Below are positions 50,026 to 58,768 of a DNA stretch of 64,000 nt, piece by piece. Where the stretch lies: contig NZ_CP120849.1 of NCBI RefSeq assembly GCF_029581355.1, positions 1,644,501 to 1,708,500 on the forward strand, in the 5' to 3' direction. The notes beneath the pieces are model-generated. The model made no database searches and had not been told where the DNA came from. It worked only from the letters and a program-made list of their open reading frames with translations. This DNA is from Parabacteroides chongii (GTDB taxonomy: Bacteria; Bacteroidota; Bacteroidia; Bacteroidales; Tannerellaceae). Position numbers and translations under genes: made by a program. Within the stretch, counting starts at the first letter, position 1; every line of letters begins with the position of its first letter.

Positions 50026-51261
50026 TTACTGTGCAAAGAATAAATAAGTGAGCGCTATTGCTGCAATAGCCCCCGCCAGGTCAGCCAGTAAAGAACACTG
50101 TACCGTGTACCGTGTGTTGCGGATTCCTACACTGCCATAATAAAGGGCCACCACATAAAAAGTAGTATCGGCAGAACCCTGTACGATCGACGAAAGGCGT
50201 CCGACAAACGAATCTGCTCCATATGTTCGCATTGCATCCAGCATCATGCCACGGGCACCGCTACCACTCAGCGGCTTCATCAGTATGGTTGGCAATCCAC
50301 CGACAAAATCGGCATTCAGCCCTACCGCCTCTACTCCTGTCCGGATACCTCCTATCACAAAATCCATTGCACCCGATGCACGGAATACGCCGATGGCTAC
50401 CAGTACCGCTATCAGGTATGGAATGATTGTTATGGCTGTCTTGAAGCCCTCTTTGGCCCCTTCGATAAAAGTGTCGTAGACATTGATCTTTTTGCGTACG
50501 CCGCTTACGATGAATCCGCAGATAATGGTAAACAATAACGTATTGGCGAAGACAGTCGAATAAAGCGATACCTGTTCCTGTTCCAGCGAGTTGAATAACC
50601 AAACGAGCCCTCCGATAAAGGCAGCCATCCCTCCGAAGAATAACAGCAGGTTTTTCTGAAGGATATTGATACGCTGTTTAATACAAACAGCCAGGATAGC
50701 TATCAGTGTAGAAGTAAATGTCGCCAGCATGATCGGCAGGAATACATCCGATGGATTGGCGGCTCCCAGCTGTGCCCTGTACATCATGATCGTGATAGGG
50801 ATCAGTGTCAGTCCGGAAGCATTGATACATAAAAACATGATCATCGGGTTGCTGGCCGATTCCTTGTCCGTGTTGAATTCCTGTAATTGCTGCATCGCTT
50901 TTAATCCCATCGGAGTCGCTGCATTATCCAGTCCCAGCAGGTTGGCGGAGAAGTTCATAAAGATAGAACCTGTTGCCGGATGACCTTTGGGGATATCGGG
51001 AAAGAGTTTGCTGAACACCGGGGCAGCCAACCGGGCAAACGACTGAATCACCCCTCCCTTTTCACCTATCTTCATAATGCCTAGCCAAAGCGACAAGATA
51101 CCTGTTAAGCCTAATGATATTTCAAATCCACTTTTGGCTGAATCGAATGTGGCATTAATGATATCGGTGAATACCACTGTATCGCCTGCAAAGATCAGTT
51201 TTCCCAGTGCGACAACGAATGCGATAAGAAAGAAAGCAATCCAAATGTAGTTTAGAACCAT
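50026..51261 (-). CDS. Nucleoside-recognition (Gate) domain membrane protein, SpmA/SpmB-like fusion
   Basis: 411 residues, about ten membrane helices in two halves. Each half carries a Gate/nucleoside-recognition domain: GFEISLGLTGILSLWLGIMKI with NLLGLDNAATPMGLKAM in the first, GFKTAITIIPYLIAVLVAIGVFRASGA with KPLSGSGARGM in the second. The halves correspond to Bacillus SpmA and SpmB, fused as usual in Bacteroidota. Transport of a nucleoside-like or other small molecule is assumed. Lone gene upstream of and divergent from the hydroxyacid dehydrogenase. Confidence 0.9.
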   Translation of the reverse strand: MVLNYIWIAFFLIAFVVALGKLIFAGDTVVFTDIINATFDSAKSGFEISLGLTGILSLWLGIMKIGEKGGVIQSFARLAAPVFSKLFPDIPKGHPATGSIFMNFSANLLGLDNAATPMGLKAMQQLQEFNTDKESASNPMIMFLCINASGLTLIPITIMMYRAQLGAANPSDVFLPIMLATFTSTLIAILAVCIKQRINILQKNLLLFFGGMAAFIGGLVWLFNSLEQEQVSLYSTVFANTLLFTIICGFIVSGVRKKINVYDTFIEGAKEGFKTAITIIPYLIAVLVAIGVFRASGAMDFVIGGIRTGVEAVGLNADFVGGLPTILMKPLSGSGARGMMLDAMRTYGADSFVGRLSSIVQGSADTTFYVVALYYGSVGIRNTRYTVQCSLLADLAGAIAAIALTYLFFAQ

Positions 51262-51313
51262 ACTGTTTTAATATTATGCTCACAAAAATAGGAATTTATT
51301 AACGATAGATTTG

Positions 51314-51321
51314 TATTTTTG
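51314..51321 (+). promoter_or_regulatory. -7 box of the hydroxyacid dehydrogenase operon
   Basis: TATTTTTG, 24 bases before the start codon at 51346; probable promoter for the next three genes. Confidence 0.5.
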
Positions 51322-51345
51322 CCCGAATAATAATCGTAATGACTT

Positions 51346-52308
51346 ATGACAAAGATATTAGTAACCTACGACATGTTCCGTGAAGGCTTCACGGAGCTGG
51401 AAAGCAAGTATGATGTGACTTTTCCCGACGGAAGAGATTTCACCTATGAGGAAGTGTTCGAAATGATTCCGGAGTATGATGTATTATGCTCCATGTTCGA
51501 CTTTCCGGTGAACAAGGAATTGATAGACCATGCACCCAATCTGAAAATGGTGGCCAATTACGCAGTAGGTTACAATAATATCGATGTGGCTTACTGCCTG
51601 GAAAAAGGTATTACGGTAGCCAATACCCCTGACCCGGTGACCGCCCCTACCGCCAACCTAGCACTCGGTCTGATGATCGACACCGCCCGCCGCATTACCG
51701 AATGCGACCGTAAGTTGCGCACTTTAGGCAAGGAAATGAAAATAGGCGTACTCGAAAATCTGGGTGTGAATATTACCGGACAAACATTGGGTATCATAGG
51801 TATGGGACGTATTGGAAAGGCGCTTGCCAAACGTGCGAACGCCTGTGGCATGGAAGTGATTTACCATAACCGTCGCCAGTTATATGTGGATGAAGAAACG
51901 AAACTGAACGTGACTTACGCCTCTATGGAGGAACTCTTGGCACAATCCGATTTCGTTTCTTTGAATGCTCCTTATACCCCCGACACCTATCATATCATCG
52001 GTGAAGAAGAGTTGAAGCAGATGAAGCCGTCCGCTATCCTGATTAACACCGCCCGCGGCCCGTTGGTAGACGAACAGGCGCTGGTGAAGGCTTTGCAGGA
52101 CGGAACGATTCATGGTGCCGGTCTGGATGTATTTGAATTTGGCGATTATCCGCTGCCGGAACTGCTGGAAATGGATAATGTCGTATTGACCCCGCATATA
52201 GGAACGCAGACCTTGGATGTACGTATCGTCATGGCCCGTACGGTTTGCAATAACGTTATCGGATTTTTGGAAGGCGACCGTCCCGTATCACGTGTCATGC
52301 GTCCATGA
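51346..52308 (+). CDS. D-isomer-specific 2-hydroxyacid dehydrogenase
   Basis: 320 residues. Rossmann motif GIIGMGRIGKALAKRA; catalytic arginine in NTARGPLVDEQAL, glutamate in GLDVFEFGDYPLPE and histidine in LTPHIGTQT. Likely reduces glyoxylate/hydroxypyruvate or another 2-oxoacid with NAD(P)H; the true substrate is not decided by sequence. The stop codon overlaps the next gene's start by four bases. Confidence 0.93.
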   Translation: MTKILVTYDMFREGFTELESKYDVTFPDGRDFTYEEVFEMIPEYDVLCSMFDFPVNKELIDHAPNLKMVANYAVGYNNIDVAYCLEKGITVANTPDPVTAPTANLALGLMIDTARRITECDRKLRTLGKEMKIGVLENLGVNITGQTLGIIGMGRIGKALAKRANACGMEVIYHNRRQLYVDEETKLNVTYASMEELLAQSDFVSLNAPYTPDTYHIIGEEELKQMKPSAILINTARGPLVDEQALVKALQDGTIHGAGLDVFEFGDYPLPELLEMDNVVLTPHIGTQTLDVRIVMARTVCNNVIGFLEGDRPVSRVMRP

Positions 52309-53006
52309 CGGCGGAGTTTGTATTGAGCGAACTTCTCTCGATGGCGAATCCGGAGAAGGCTGTTTTCCTGCAACGTTTCTTTAAAACGGGGCCGGGACAG
52401 TATGCCGAAGGCGATGTATTCCTCGGACTGGTCGTTCCCCTCACCCGCAGCATCGCAAAGGCGAACAAGCAAACACCTTTGGCGGAATTGCAGAAACTGA
52501 TGAATAGCGAATATCACGAAGCACGCCTTTGTGCCCTTTTGATCGCGGTCGAGCAATTCAAAAAGGCTTCGGAAGCCGACCGGAAGAAACTGTATGATTT
52601 CTATCTCGACAATGCCCGCCGGATCAATAACTGGGATCTGGTGGATGTAACTTGTCCGCATCTGGTGGGTCTTTATTTGCTGGATAAAGACCGTTCCCGG
52701 TTGTATGAACTGGCGGAAAGCGATTGCCTGTGGGAACAACGCATCGCGATGGTTTCGACGGTGACGTTTATCCGTAATCGTGAATATACCGATACGCTGG
52801 CATTGGCGGAAAAACTGATGTCGCATAAACATGACCTGATGCATAAGGCTGTGGGCTGGATGCTTCGTGAGGTTGGAAAGAAGGACCGGGAGACTTTAAC
52901 CGCTTTCCTGGAAGAGTATGCCACCCGTCTCCCCCGCACAGCGCTCCGCTATGCCATCGAGCATTACCCGGAGGATCAGCGTCAGTATTTCCTGAAGAAG
53001 AAATAA
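52305..53006 (+). CDS. DNA alkylation repair protein (AlkD-like)
   Basis: 233 residues of helical HEAT-like repeats. Family landmarks are FFKTGPGQYAEGDVFLGL near residue 25, LQKLMNSEYHEARLCALLI, DLVDVTCPHLVG and MLREVGKKDRETL. AlkD-type glycosylases remove bulky or positively charged alkylated bases without flipping them. Translationally coupled to the upstream dehydrogenase and 3 bp before the TIGR02757 gene. Confidence 0.92.
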   Translation: MTAEFVLSELLSMANPEKAVFLQRFFKTGPGQYAEGDVFLGLVVPLTRSIAKANKQTPLAELQKLMNSEYHEARLCALLIAVEQFKKASEADRKKLYDFYLDNARRINNWDLVDVTCPHLVGLYLLDKDRSRLYELAESDCLWEQRIAMVSTVTFIRNREYTDTLALAEKLMSHKHDLMHKAVGWMLREVGKKDRETLTAFLEEYATRLPRTALRYAIEHYPEDQRQYFLKKK

Positions 53007-53009
53007 CAG

Positions 53010-53759
53010 ATGGATGAACAGATAAAAGAAAAGCTCCGCCATTGGGCAAAAGAATATAACGTAGATACCTTTATCCCGGACGATCCGGTACAGTTTCCGC
53101 ACCGGTACACCGAAAAGAAAGACATAGAAATATCCGCCTTTCTCACTTCCTGGATCTCTTACGGACGACGGGAACTGATCTTGCGGAAGGCAAACGAACT
53201 GCATGCGGTGATGGGTGTCAGTCCGTACTGCTGGATCATGGAGGAAGGTTATAAAGACTTGCCGGGAAATGCGGTGGAACCGGGCAAAAGGGATACTTTT
53301 TACCGTTTCTACACCTACTCCCATCTCCGGCAATTGTGCGAGCGGTTGAAATGTATCTATGAAAAACATGAATCGCTGGAAGACGCATTGGCTACCAGTC
53401 CATACCCCAATCCGATTACGAAGATACAGGATGTCTTTTCGGGTATCGAAGGTATTCCGGTATTGACCGGTACATCCGCCTGCAAACGTCTGGCGATGTT
53501 CCTTCGCTGGATGGTCCGGAAAGACGGTATTGTCGATTTCGGAATCTGGGGAACCTCGATACGCCCCCATGAACTGATCATTCCTTTAGATACACATGTC
53601 CATCAGATATCCTTGGAACTGGGATTGACCGCTCAAAAGAATGCCACCTTAAAAACAGCCATCGAGATAACCGAAGCCCTGAAAGAAGTCTTTCCCGATG
53701 ATCCGTGTCTGGGGGATTTTGCGCTGTTTGGGTATGATATAAATAGGAAAACGTTGTAA
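53010..53759 (+). CDS. TIGR02757 family protein
   Basis: 249 residues, normal length for the family. Helical, with FIPDDPVQFPHRYTEKKDIEI, ACKRLAMFLRWMVRKDGIVDFGIW, PLDTHVHQISLELGL and DPCLGDFALFGYDI. The last parts recall the helix-hairpin-helix DNA glycosylase fold (LDTHV then LGDF), so a DNA-repair role beside the AlkD-like gene is plausible but unproven. Co-transcribed as third gene of the unit. Confidence 0.9.
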   Translation: MDEQIKEKLRHWAKEYNVDTFIPDDPVQFPHRYTEKKDIEISAFLTSWISYGRRELILRKANELHAVMGVSPYCWIMEEGYKDLPGNAVEPGKRDTFYRFYTYSHLRQLCERLKCIYEKHESLEDALATSPYPNPITKIQDVFSGIEGIPVLTGTSACKRLAMFLRWMVRKDGIVDFGIWGTSIRPHELIIPLDTHVHQISLELGLTAQKNATLKTAIEITEALKEVFPDDPCLGDFALFGYDINRKTL

Positions 53760-53838
53760 GTCTTTTCTTTCATTATACATAAATAAATCTGTATATTTGG
53801 CGTAGCAAGCAGTAATATTCAATAATCATTGCAGGTAT

Positions 53839-54561
53839 ATGGAGGAGAATAAAAACAACGAGGTATTAATATATCAATCTCAGGACGGAACGATCAAGGT
53901 GGATGTTTTGTTTGAAGGAGAAACCGTGTGGTTGACAATAGACCAAATGAGTACGTTATTTGGGAAATCTCGTTCTACCATTAATGAGCATATTTTAAAT
54001 ATATATCAGGAAGGAGAACTATTAGAAGATAGTAGTATGAGAAAAATCGGAATTTCCGATTTTTCTACAAAGGGCTTTCCGAACGGGTCTTTTATCAGCA
54101 GATCAAAGATATTTATGCGACAAGTATCGATTATGACCCGTCCGCAGAGGTAACACTTGCCAATGATGGGCTTGACCAATACTTCTCAGCCTGATAAAGT
54201 GCATAAAGCGGATATTTCCATTAGTAAAAACTATCTGAGTGAAGACGAGATAAATATGCTGAAGCTGATTGTCGAACAGTTTCTGGCTTATGCCGAAGCA
54301 CAGGCAATGGCTCACAAGCCGATGTATATGCGGGACTGGATAGAAAAACTGAAGCTCGTTTTGACTCTCAATGAAAAGAGCATTTTGGAGGATGCCGGTT
54401 GTATTTCTCATCAACTAGCCGTTCAAAAGGCAGGACAAGAATACGATAAGTATAAACAGATACAACGCTCATTGGAACGCTTAAACAGTATTAAAGAATT
54501 GGATGAAGATATAAAACGGTTGAAAGGCAAGAATACAGGAAAGCCCGGCACTAACTTCTAA
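53839..54561 (+). pseudogene. RhuM-family protein, broken by two deletions
   Basis: The frame starts normally (DGTIKVDVLFEGETVWLTID, MSTLFGKSRSTINEHI) but after about 79 residues jumps. Family sequence SERVFYQQIKDIYATSIDYD continues in the +1 frame from about 54074, then MGLTNTSQPDK onward in a third frame to 54561 (KPMYMRDWIEKLKLVL, GQEYDKYK). About 130 central residues are missing in total compared with the roughly 330-residue family, in two gaps, each with a frame change. The N-terminal part is a phage-type DNA-binding segment. The family is often near mobile DNA. A -7-like TATATTTG lies upstream. Confidence 0.85.
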
Positions 54562-54622
54562 TTTGCCAATATGCCAAAAGAGATAGCAATTAGTTCAAAA
54601 TTTATCAGATATGAGCTATCTT

Positions 54623-54868
54623 TCTTTACAAGGCAATGCCTTGTGCCGCAAGCTCTCTTTTGCCGTCGGTTTTAACCGACGGATATAAAGACAGGAGGCA
54701 AAGCCTTTTCCTCTGTGGGCTTAAGCCCCTTTAAAACAGGGACTACCATTATATGTCTAAAGGGGTTAAAACCCACAGAGGAATCCGGCAAAGCCGGGGT
54801 ATTAATCTATCCGTCAGCTGAAGCAAACGGCAAAATAGAGCCTACGGCATGAGGCTTTGCCTCATAAA
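54623..54868. repeat. 245-bp nested inverted repeat
   Basis: Outer arms pair around GGCAATGCCTTGTGCCGCAAG on the left and its imperfect complement on the right (ending GAGGCTTTGCCTC). Inside, a 9-bp stem CCGTCGGTT/AACCGACGG and a stem starting CCTCTGTGGG (left) and CCCACAGAGG (right) with TTAAGCCCCTTTA / TAAAGGGGTTAA. It follows the RhuM pseudogene in an 862-bp gene-free stretch (54562-55423). Confidence 0.65.
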
Positions 54869-54968
54869 AAAGACTCAAATTTTTCTAGATGTGAACCTAT
54901 TCAGATCGTATTAGGAGACGCAGTAGTACCAACCCCTGCACCTTTTAATCGTTAATAAAGGAGGAGCT

Positions 54969-55130
54969 ACCTGTTAAGTCCTGACTCATTATTCCTACCC
55001 TGTACACCCTGGCCGATTACGCTGTACGCCCTGCGTGGCTACCCTCTACACCCTGGCTTGCTACCCTGTACAGGGTAGTTTTACTGAGTAACGACTTTTG
55101 TATTAGTTTCTCCCGACTTAACAGGTAGTA
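54969..55130. repeat. 22-bp degenerate tandem repeats framed by 14-bp inverted repeats
   Basis: CTACCTGTTAAGTC (about 54968-54981) returns inverted as GACTTAACAGGTAG (about 55115-55128). Between them stand units of 22 bp starting TACCCTGTACACCCTGGC at 54996, 55018, 55040 and a partial one at 55062 that closes as a palindrome TACCCTGTACAGGGTA. Confidence 0.65.
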
Positions 55131-55159
55131 GCCTGACTATTAACAGATAAACTTTCCCC

Positions 55160-55410
55160 TGCAATACCGGTGACAGATGGCAGATGCAGTTGCAGATAAA
55201 AAGAAACGTCTGCCATATTTTACTACCTGTAAACCTGCTTGTTACATTGCGATGTGACAGATGACAGATACTTTTTAAAAACTTTGTGTATATTATGACA
55301 GATGACAAACGCCATTGCAAATAAAAAAAGTATTTGCCATGCCTTTATCCCTTGAGTAATTGTGTGTTACACCGGGATATTGCAAATGACAAATACTTTT
55401 CTGAAACTTT
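55160..55410. repeat. Two diverged direct repeats of about 125 bp
   Basis: Copy one (about 55160-55284) and copy two (about 55285-55410) share the order TGACAGATG, TTGCAGATAAAAA (or TTGCAAATAAAAA), TTACA, TGACAGATACTTTT (or TGACAAATACTTTT) and AAACTTTRTGTA. No coding sequence. The second copy ends just before the nanM stop codon. Confidence 0.55.
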
Positions 55411-55423
55411 ATGTAGAAAGCGT

Positions 55424-56629
55424 TTATTTTATGATGGCCAGGTTGACCTGTGGGGTACGGATACCCGGCTTTAATTCGCCGTTGACGATGATGAGGCTGT
55501 CGCCTTTGAGTATGGCTCCTGCTCCAGCACGGGCTAATGGTTCGTAGTCGCCCAGATCGGTCCATTCTTTAGTGAATGTGTTGTATTGCAACAAAGCTGT
55601 GTTGAATTTGTACCATTCCACCGGATGGTGCATATAAGCTTTGCCTTCCTCCTGTAACGTATTGACCAAAGTCGTGTCTCCTTTGGCTTCGGCTGCCTCG
55701 ATCAGCTTCGGACGGTTGACGGCGGCAAGGAAACGGTCGTAGTTGACACCACCCATCAGCAGGATTGAACTGTCGCTATAAGAGACTGCACAACCTCCGG
55801 TGAAGGTGCGATGTTTTCCATCTTTGAATAAAGGCAGTTCTGCTTCCGTTCTCCACGTTTTTGTTGCCGGATGGTACGAGAGCATATCGTGAGGTACGAT
55901 CGCTTCCGTATCGTTCTGAATGGGCTGGAAACCTCCGGCTAGGTAGATGCGTACACCGTCTGCTGACTTTTGGGCTGTTAAAACAGGCTGGACGCGGGCG
56001 GCTCCCGGGAAGTCAGGCAGGTTTACCCAATTACTTCCTGCTGTTAAGTCCATGGAGAGGAAACTATTGCATGGAAGCATATTTTCGTTTCCTCCGGCAA
56101 CATACACCGTGTGGTCTGTATAGGTTGCAGAAAGATTGTCCATGGGTGCCGGAAGAGATCGCAGTATATTGATTTCCGCCTTTTCATCGGTCGTATTCCA
56201 GGATAGCAGGCGTACATCCGGGAAGAAGGTGTCGCTATTGTTTCCTCCGATGCAGATAATACCTTCGGGGGTAGTAACTGCTGCGCCGTAGGCTACCGGA
56301 AAAGGAAGATTACCCGCTTTTTTCCATCCGCCGGCCGGGTTGGAAAGGTCGAGGGCGAATATGTCGCTGTAGTATTTTTTTGCACCGCCTTCTGTGACAG
56401 GTTTGTCGGGGAAGTTGCAACCACCGGCTACCAGTAGCATTCCGTTACTTATGCCGGTAAACGGAGCCGATACTCCCAGTGATGCGGTATCTGCCATGCC
56501 CGGCAGGTCGGGTAATTTATTCCAGTTGATCATGATGTTTGTTGTTTTTTCAGATGTAGAATGGTTACATCCTGCCAATGAAAAAAGCAGGAGGATCAAC
56601 CATCCGGTTATTATTGATTTGTCGTACAT
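55424..56629 (-). CDS. nanM: Sialic-acid mutarotase-type kelch lipoprotein
   Basis: 401 residues with a lipoprotein signal (LILLLFSLAGC). Kelch repeats form a six-bladed propeller: WNKLPDLPGMADTASLG, GMLLVAGGCNFPD, GWKKAGNLPFPVAYGAAV, IYLAGGFQP, SSILLMGGVNYDRF. It matches the cyclically permuted mutarotase family (NanM-like), which converts alpha- to beta-N-acetylneuraminate after sialidase action. Last gene of the leftward nan cluster, 18 bp after nanS, consistent with that role. Confidence 0.88.
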   Translation of the reverse strand: MYDKSIITGWLILLLFSLAGCNHSTSEKTTNIMINWNKLPDLPGMADTASLGVSAPFTGISNGMLLVAGGCNFPDKPVTEGGAKKYYSDIFALDLSNPAGGWKKAGNLPFPVAYGAAVTTPEGIICIGGNNSDTFFPDVRLLSWNTTDEKAEINILRSLPAPMDNLSATYTDHTVYVAGGNENMLPCNSFLSMDLTAGSNWVNLPDFPGAARVQPVLTAQKSADGVRIYLAGGFQPIQNDTEAIVPHDMLSYHPATKTWRTEAELPLFKDGKHRTFTGGCAVSYSDSSILLMGGVNYDRFLAAVNRPKLIEAAEAKGDTTLVNTLQEEGKAYMHHPVEWYKFNTALLQYNTFTKEWTDLGDYEPLARAGAGAILKGDSLIIVNGELKPGIRTPQVNLAIIK

Positions 56630-56647
56630 CTTGTTATTACTATAAAG

Positions 56648-58753
56648 TTACTCTTTGGATCTGAATGTGGAAGCCGGAAGTTCGTCCCCGTTCACCAGAT
56701 TGGCACGGGTGAAAGGTTGCCATCCGTAGCGGACTAATTGGGGACGGGCGATCTTATCGTTCCGGACTTTGACCTTTCCATCGACAATTTCAGCCTCTGC
56801 CGGAACAAATAACCCGTCGTATTCAGCTATTTCAAAGGTCCGTATCGGCTGTCCGTCGGAAGTATGCAAGCCCTCTGCATAATCGAAGGTGATATAGGCG
56901 GCATCGTCCTTGAACTCAACCGAACGGAAGAGCGGGCCTGACGGAGTGAGCCGATGTCCGTAGGTTCGGTTTAATGCCCAACGGGCCAGGCGTTCCCCTA
57001 TCTCACGTTTGTATCGTGGATGTACATTCAACGAGTCGCCCCGGTCGCTGCTTACCGCCATTCCGCAATTGGGAATTTCCTGCATCATCCGGCGCTGGCT
57101 GTCACGGAACCAGGTCCAGCTCGGACGGTCGATGCTCGACAGTTGAACATAGTAGAACGGTAGTTCCTCTTGCCAGTTCTCCCGCCAGCTATTCACCAAT
57201 AATGGGAACAGGCGTTCGTGTGTCTCCATATTCTGTGCGTTCGATTCACCCTGATACCAGATGATTCCTCTGATCGGATATTGCTGTAATGGCTCGATGC
57301 CTGTTTCATACAGGTAACAGGGTTCGTACGGATGTCGTTGTTGTTTGTTGGTCGATTTCTTTATGTTGAGGGCGGCACGGCCGCGTACCCAATCCTGGAT
57401 GAAATCGTTCTCTGTCCAGTTATACAGGATATCGGTGAAGTCGAACTCCAGTGTTTTTCGGTCTATCCAGGCTTCCGTACCCGAACCTCCGACGGCATTT
57501 AATATGAGTCCGACCGGAACTTGCAGACTATCCGAAAGCATCTGTCCGAAGGAGAAAGCTACGGCGGAGAACCTGTCGGCTGTCTGTTCGTTGCATACCG
57601 TCCATTGCGTGTCATGGTAATATTGCAGTCGGTTGAGCGAATCCATTACCGCTTCATCCCATTCCACCGCATTCGTGAACCAGCGTGGCTCCATATTGAA
57701 CAGGCGTATTTGCGGTTGTTTACCGGCATATCCGGTCAATTCCTTACGCTGGCTGTCTACCAGTTCGTCTACCCGGAAAGCCATGTTCGACTGGCCGGAA
57801 CAGAGCCATACTTCACCTACCAGTACATCCTTATAAGTCAGCTTTCGGGAGGTCTGGGTTTTCTTCTTGTTCTTTTTCTCTGTCGGTAAAGAAGCTTCGA
57901 TGGTCAGTTCGTAAGGGCCTCCTGCCTGCATCGGGTCGAGTGTGACCGACCATTTGCCGTTGGAAGCAGTTACGGTTTCTTTCTTTTGCCCGGCAATCTG
58001 TACGGTTACTTTTTCGCCAGTGTTGGCTGTTCCGGAGACGGACAACGGCTTTTCCCGTTGCAGGACCATATTGTCTGAGTAAGTGACGGGCATTTGCAAT
58101 CCTCCGTAATTACCGGTCAGTTCCCGGCAGATCATCTTTGCCAGGATACCTGCCCCTTCGGCTGTCGGGTGCAGGGCATCGGGCAAGAGATCCGGACGGT
58201 TATAAAGTCCTGCCTGGAGATCGATCAATCCGGTATTTCCCAGGTTGGCTATCTCTTCGATCGTCGCCTGTTCCTGCCAGTACCAGTCGCGTGTACCCGA
58301 CTTGAAACGAGGATGGCGATGCGAGATCGGTGTCATCCGGCAAATCCATATTTTGCATGCCGGGTTTACTTTCCGGAACGATTCGATCAGAGAAAGATAA
58401 TCCGCGACAAAGTTATCCCGATAATTCGGCCAGTTGCGCGGATCGGTGTCGTTGAGTCCGAGATGGATGACAACCAGGTCTCCGGCAAAGTCGAGAGCGG
58501 CTTTATATTCTTCTTGTTCGCAGTACGGACGATGGCCTTTGTTCAGTAAGGTGGCACCGCTTTTTCCAAAGTTCATTACTTCGTAATCCTCTCCCAGCAT
58601 ACGCTGTAATTGTGCCGGATACGAGTTTACTTCCCGGTTGTCTATGCCTGCACCGTAGGTTACACTGTTACCTACACAAGCCACCTTGATCTTTTTCTGA
58701 GCATAGGCGGTCGTGCAGAGTAACAAGCATAGTAATAAAAGAGTTTTTTTCAT
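56648..58753 (-). CDS. nanS: Two-domain sialate O-acetylesterase
   Basis: 701 residues with signal peptide. N-terminal SGNH/GDSL esterase (about 20-210: VACVGNSVTYGAGI, VIHLGLNDTD, DALHPTAEG with the catalytic Asp-His). The C-terminal SASA domain (about 230-690) has CSGQSNMAFRV with the serine nucleophile, IIWYQGESNA and GDSLNVHPRYKREIGERLA. Both active-site sets appear intact. It removes O-acetyl groups from sialic acids so that NanH and the lyase can act. Between the GH20 gene (15 bp) and nanM. Confidence 0.9.
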   Translation of the reverse strand: MKKTLLLLCLLLCTTAYAQKKIKVACVGNSVTYGAGIDNREVNSYPAQLQRMLGEDYEVMNFGKSGATLLNKGHRPYCEQEEYKAALDFAGDLVVIHLGLNDTDPRNWPNYRDNFVADYLSLIESFRKVNPACKIWICRMTPISHRHPRFKSGTRDWYWQEQATIEEIANLGNTGLIDLQAGLYNRPDLLPDALHPTAEGAGILAKMICRELTGNYGGLQMPVTYSDNMVLQREKPLSVSGTANTGEKVTVQIAGQKKETVTASNGKWSVTLDPMQAGGPYELTIEASLPTEKKNKKKTQTSRKLTYKDVLVGEVWLCSGQSNMAFRVDELVDSQRKELTGYAGKQPQIRLFNMEPRWFTNAVEWDEAVMDSLNRLQYYHDTQWTVCNEQTADRFSAVAFSFGQMLSDSLQVPVGLILNAVGGSGTEAWIDRKTLEFDFTDILYNWTENDFIQDWVRGRAALNIKKSTNKQQRHPYEPCYLYETGIEPLQQYPIRGIIWYQGESNAQNMETHERLFPLLVNSWRENWQEELPFYYVQLSSIDRPSWTWFRDSQRRMMQEIPNCGMAVSSDRGDSLNVHPRYKREIGERLARWALNRTYGHRLTPSGPLFRSVEFKDDAAYITFDYAEGLHTSDGQPIRTFEIAEYDGLFVPAEAEIVDGKVKVRNDKIARPQLVRYGWQPFTRANLVNGDELPASTFRSKE

Positions 58754-58768
58754 TGTATGATGATCTGT

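Noticed and set aside
54969..55078. 22-bp repeats as a CRISPR array
   Set aside because: Units are contiguous, without unique spacers of constant length, and no cas gene is nearby.
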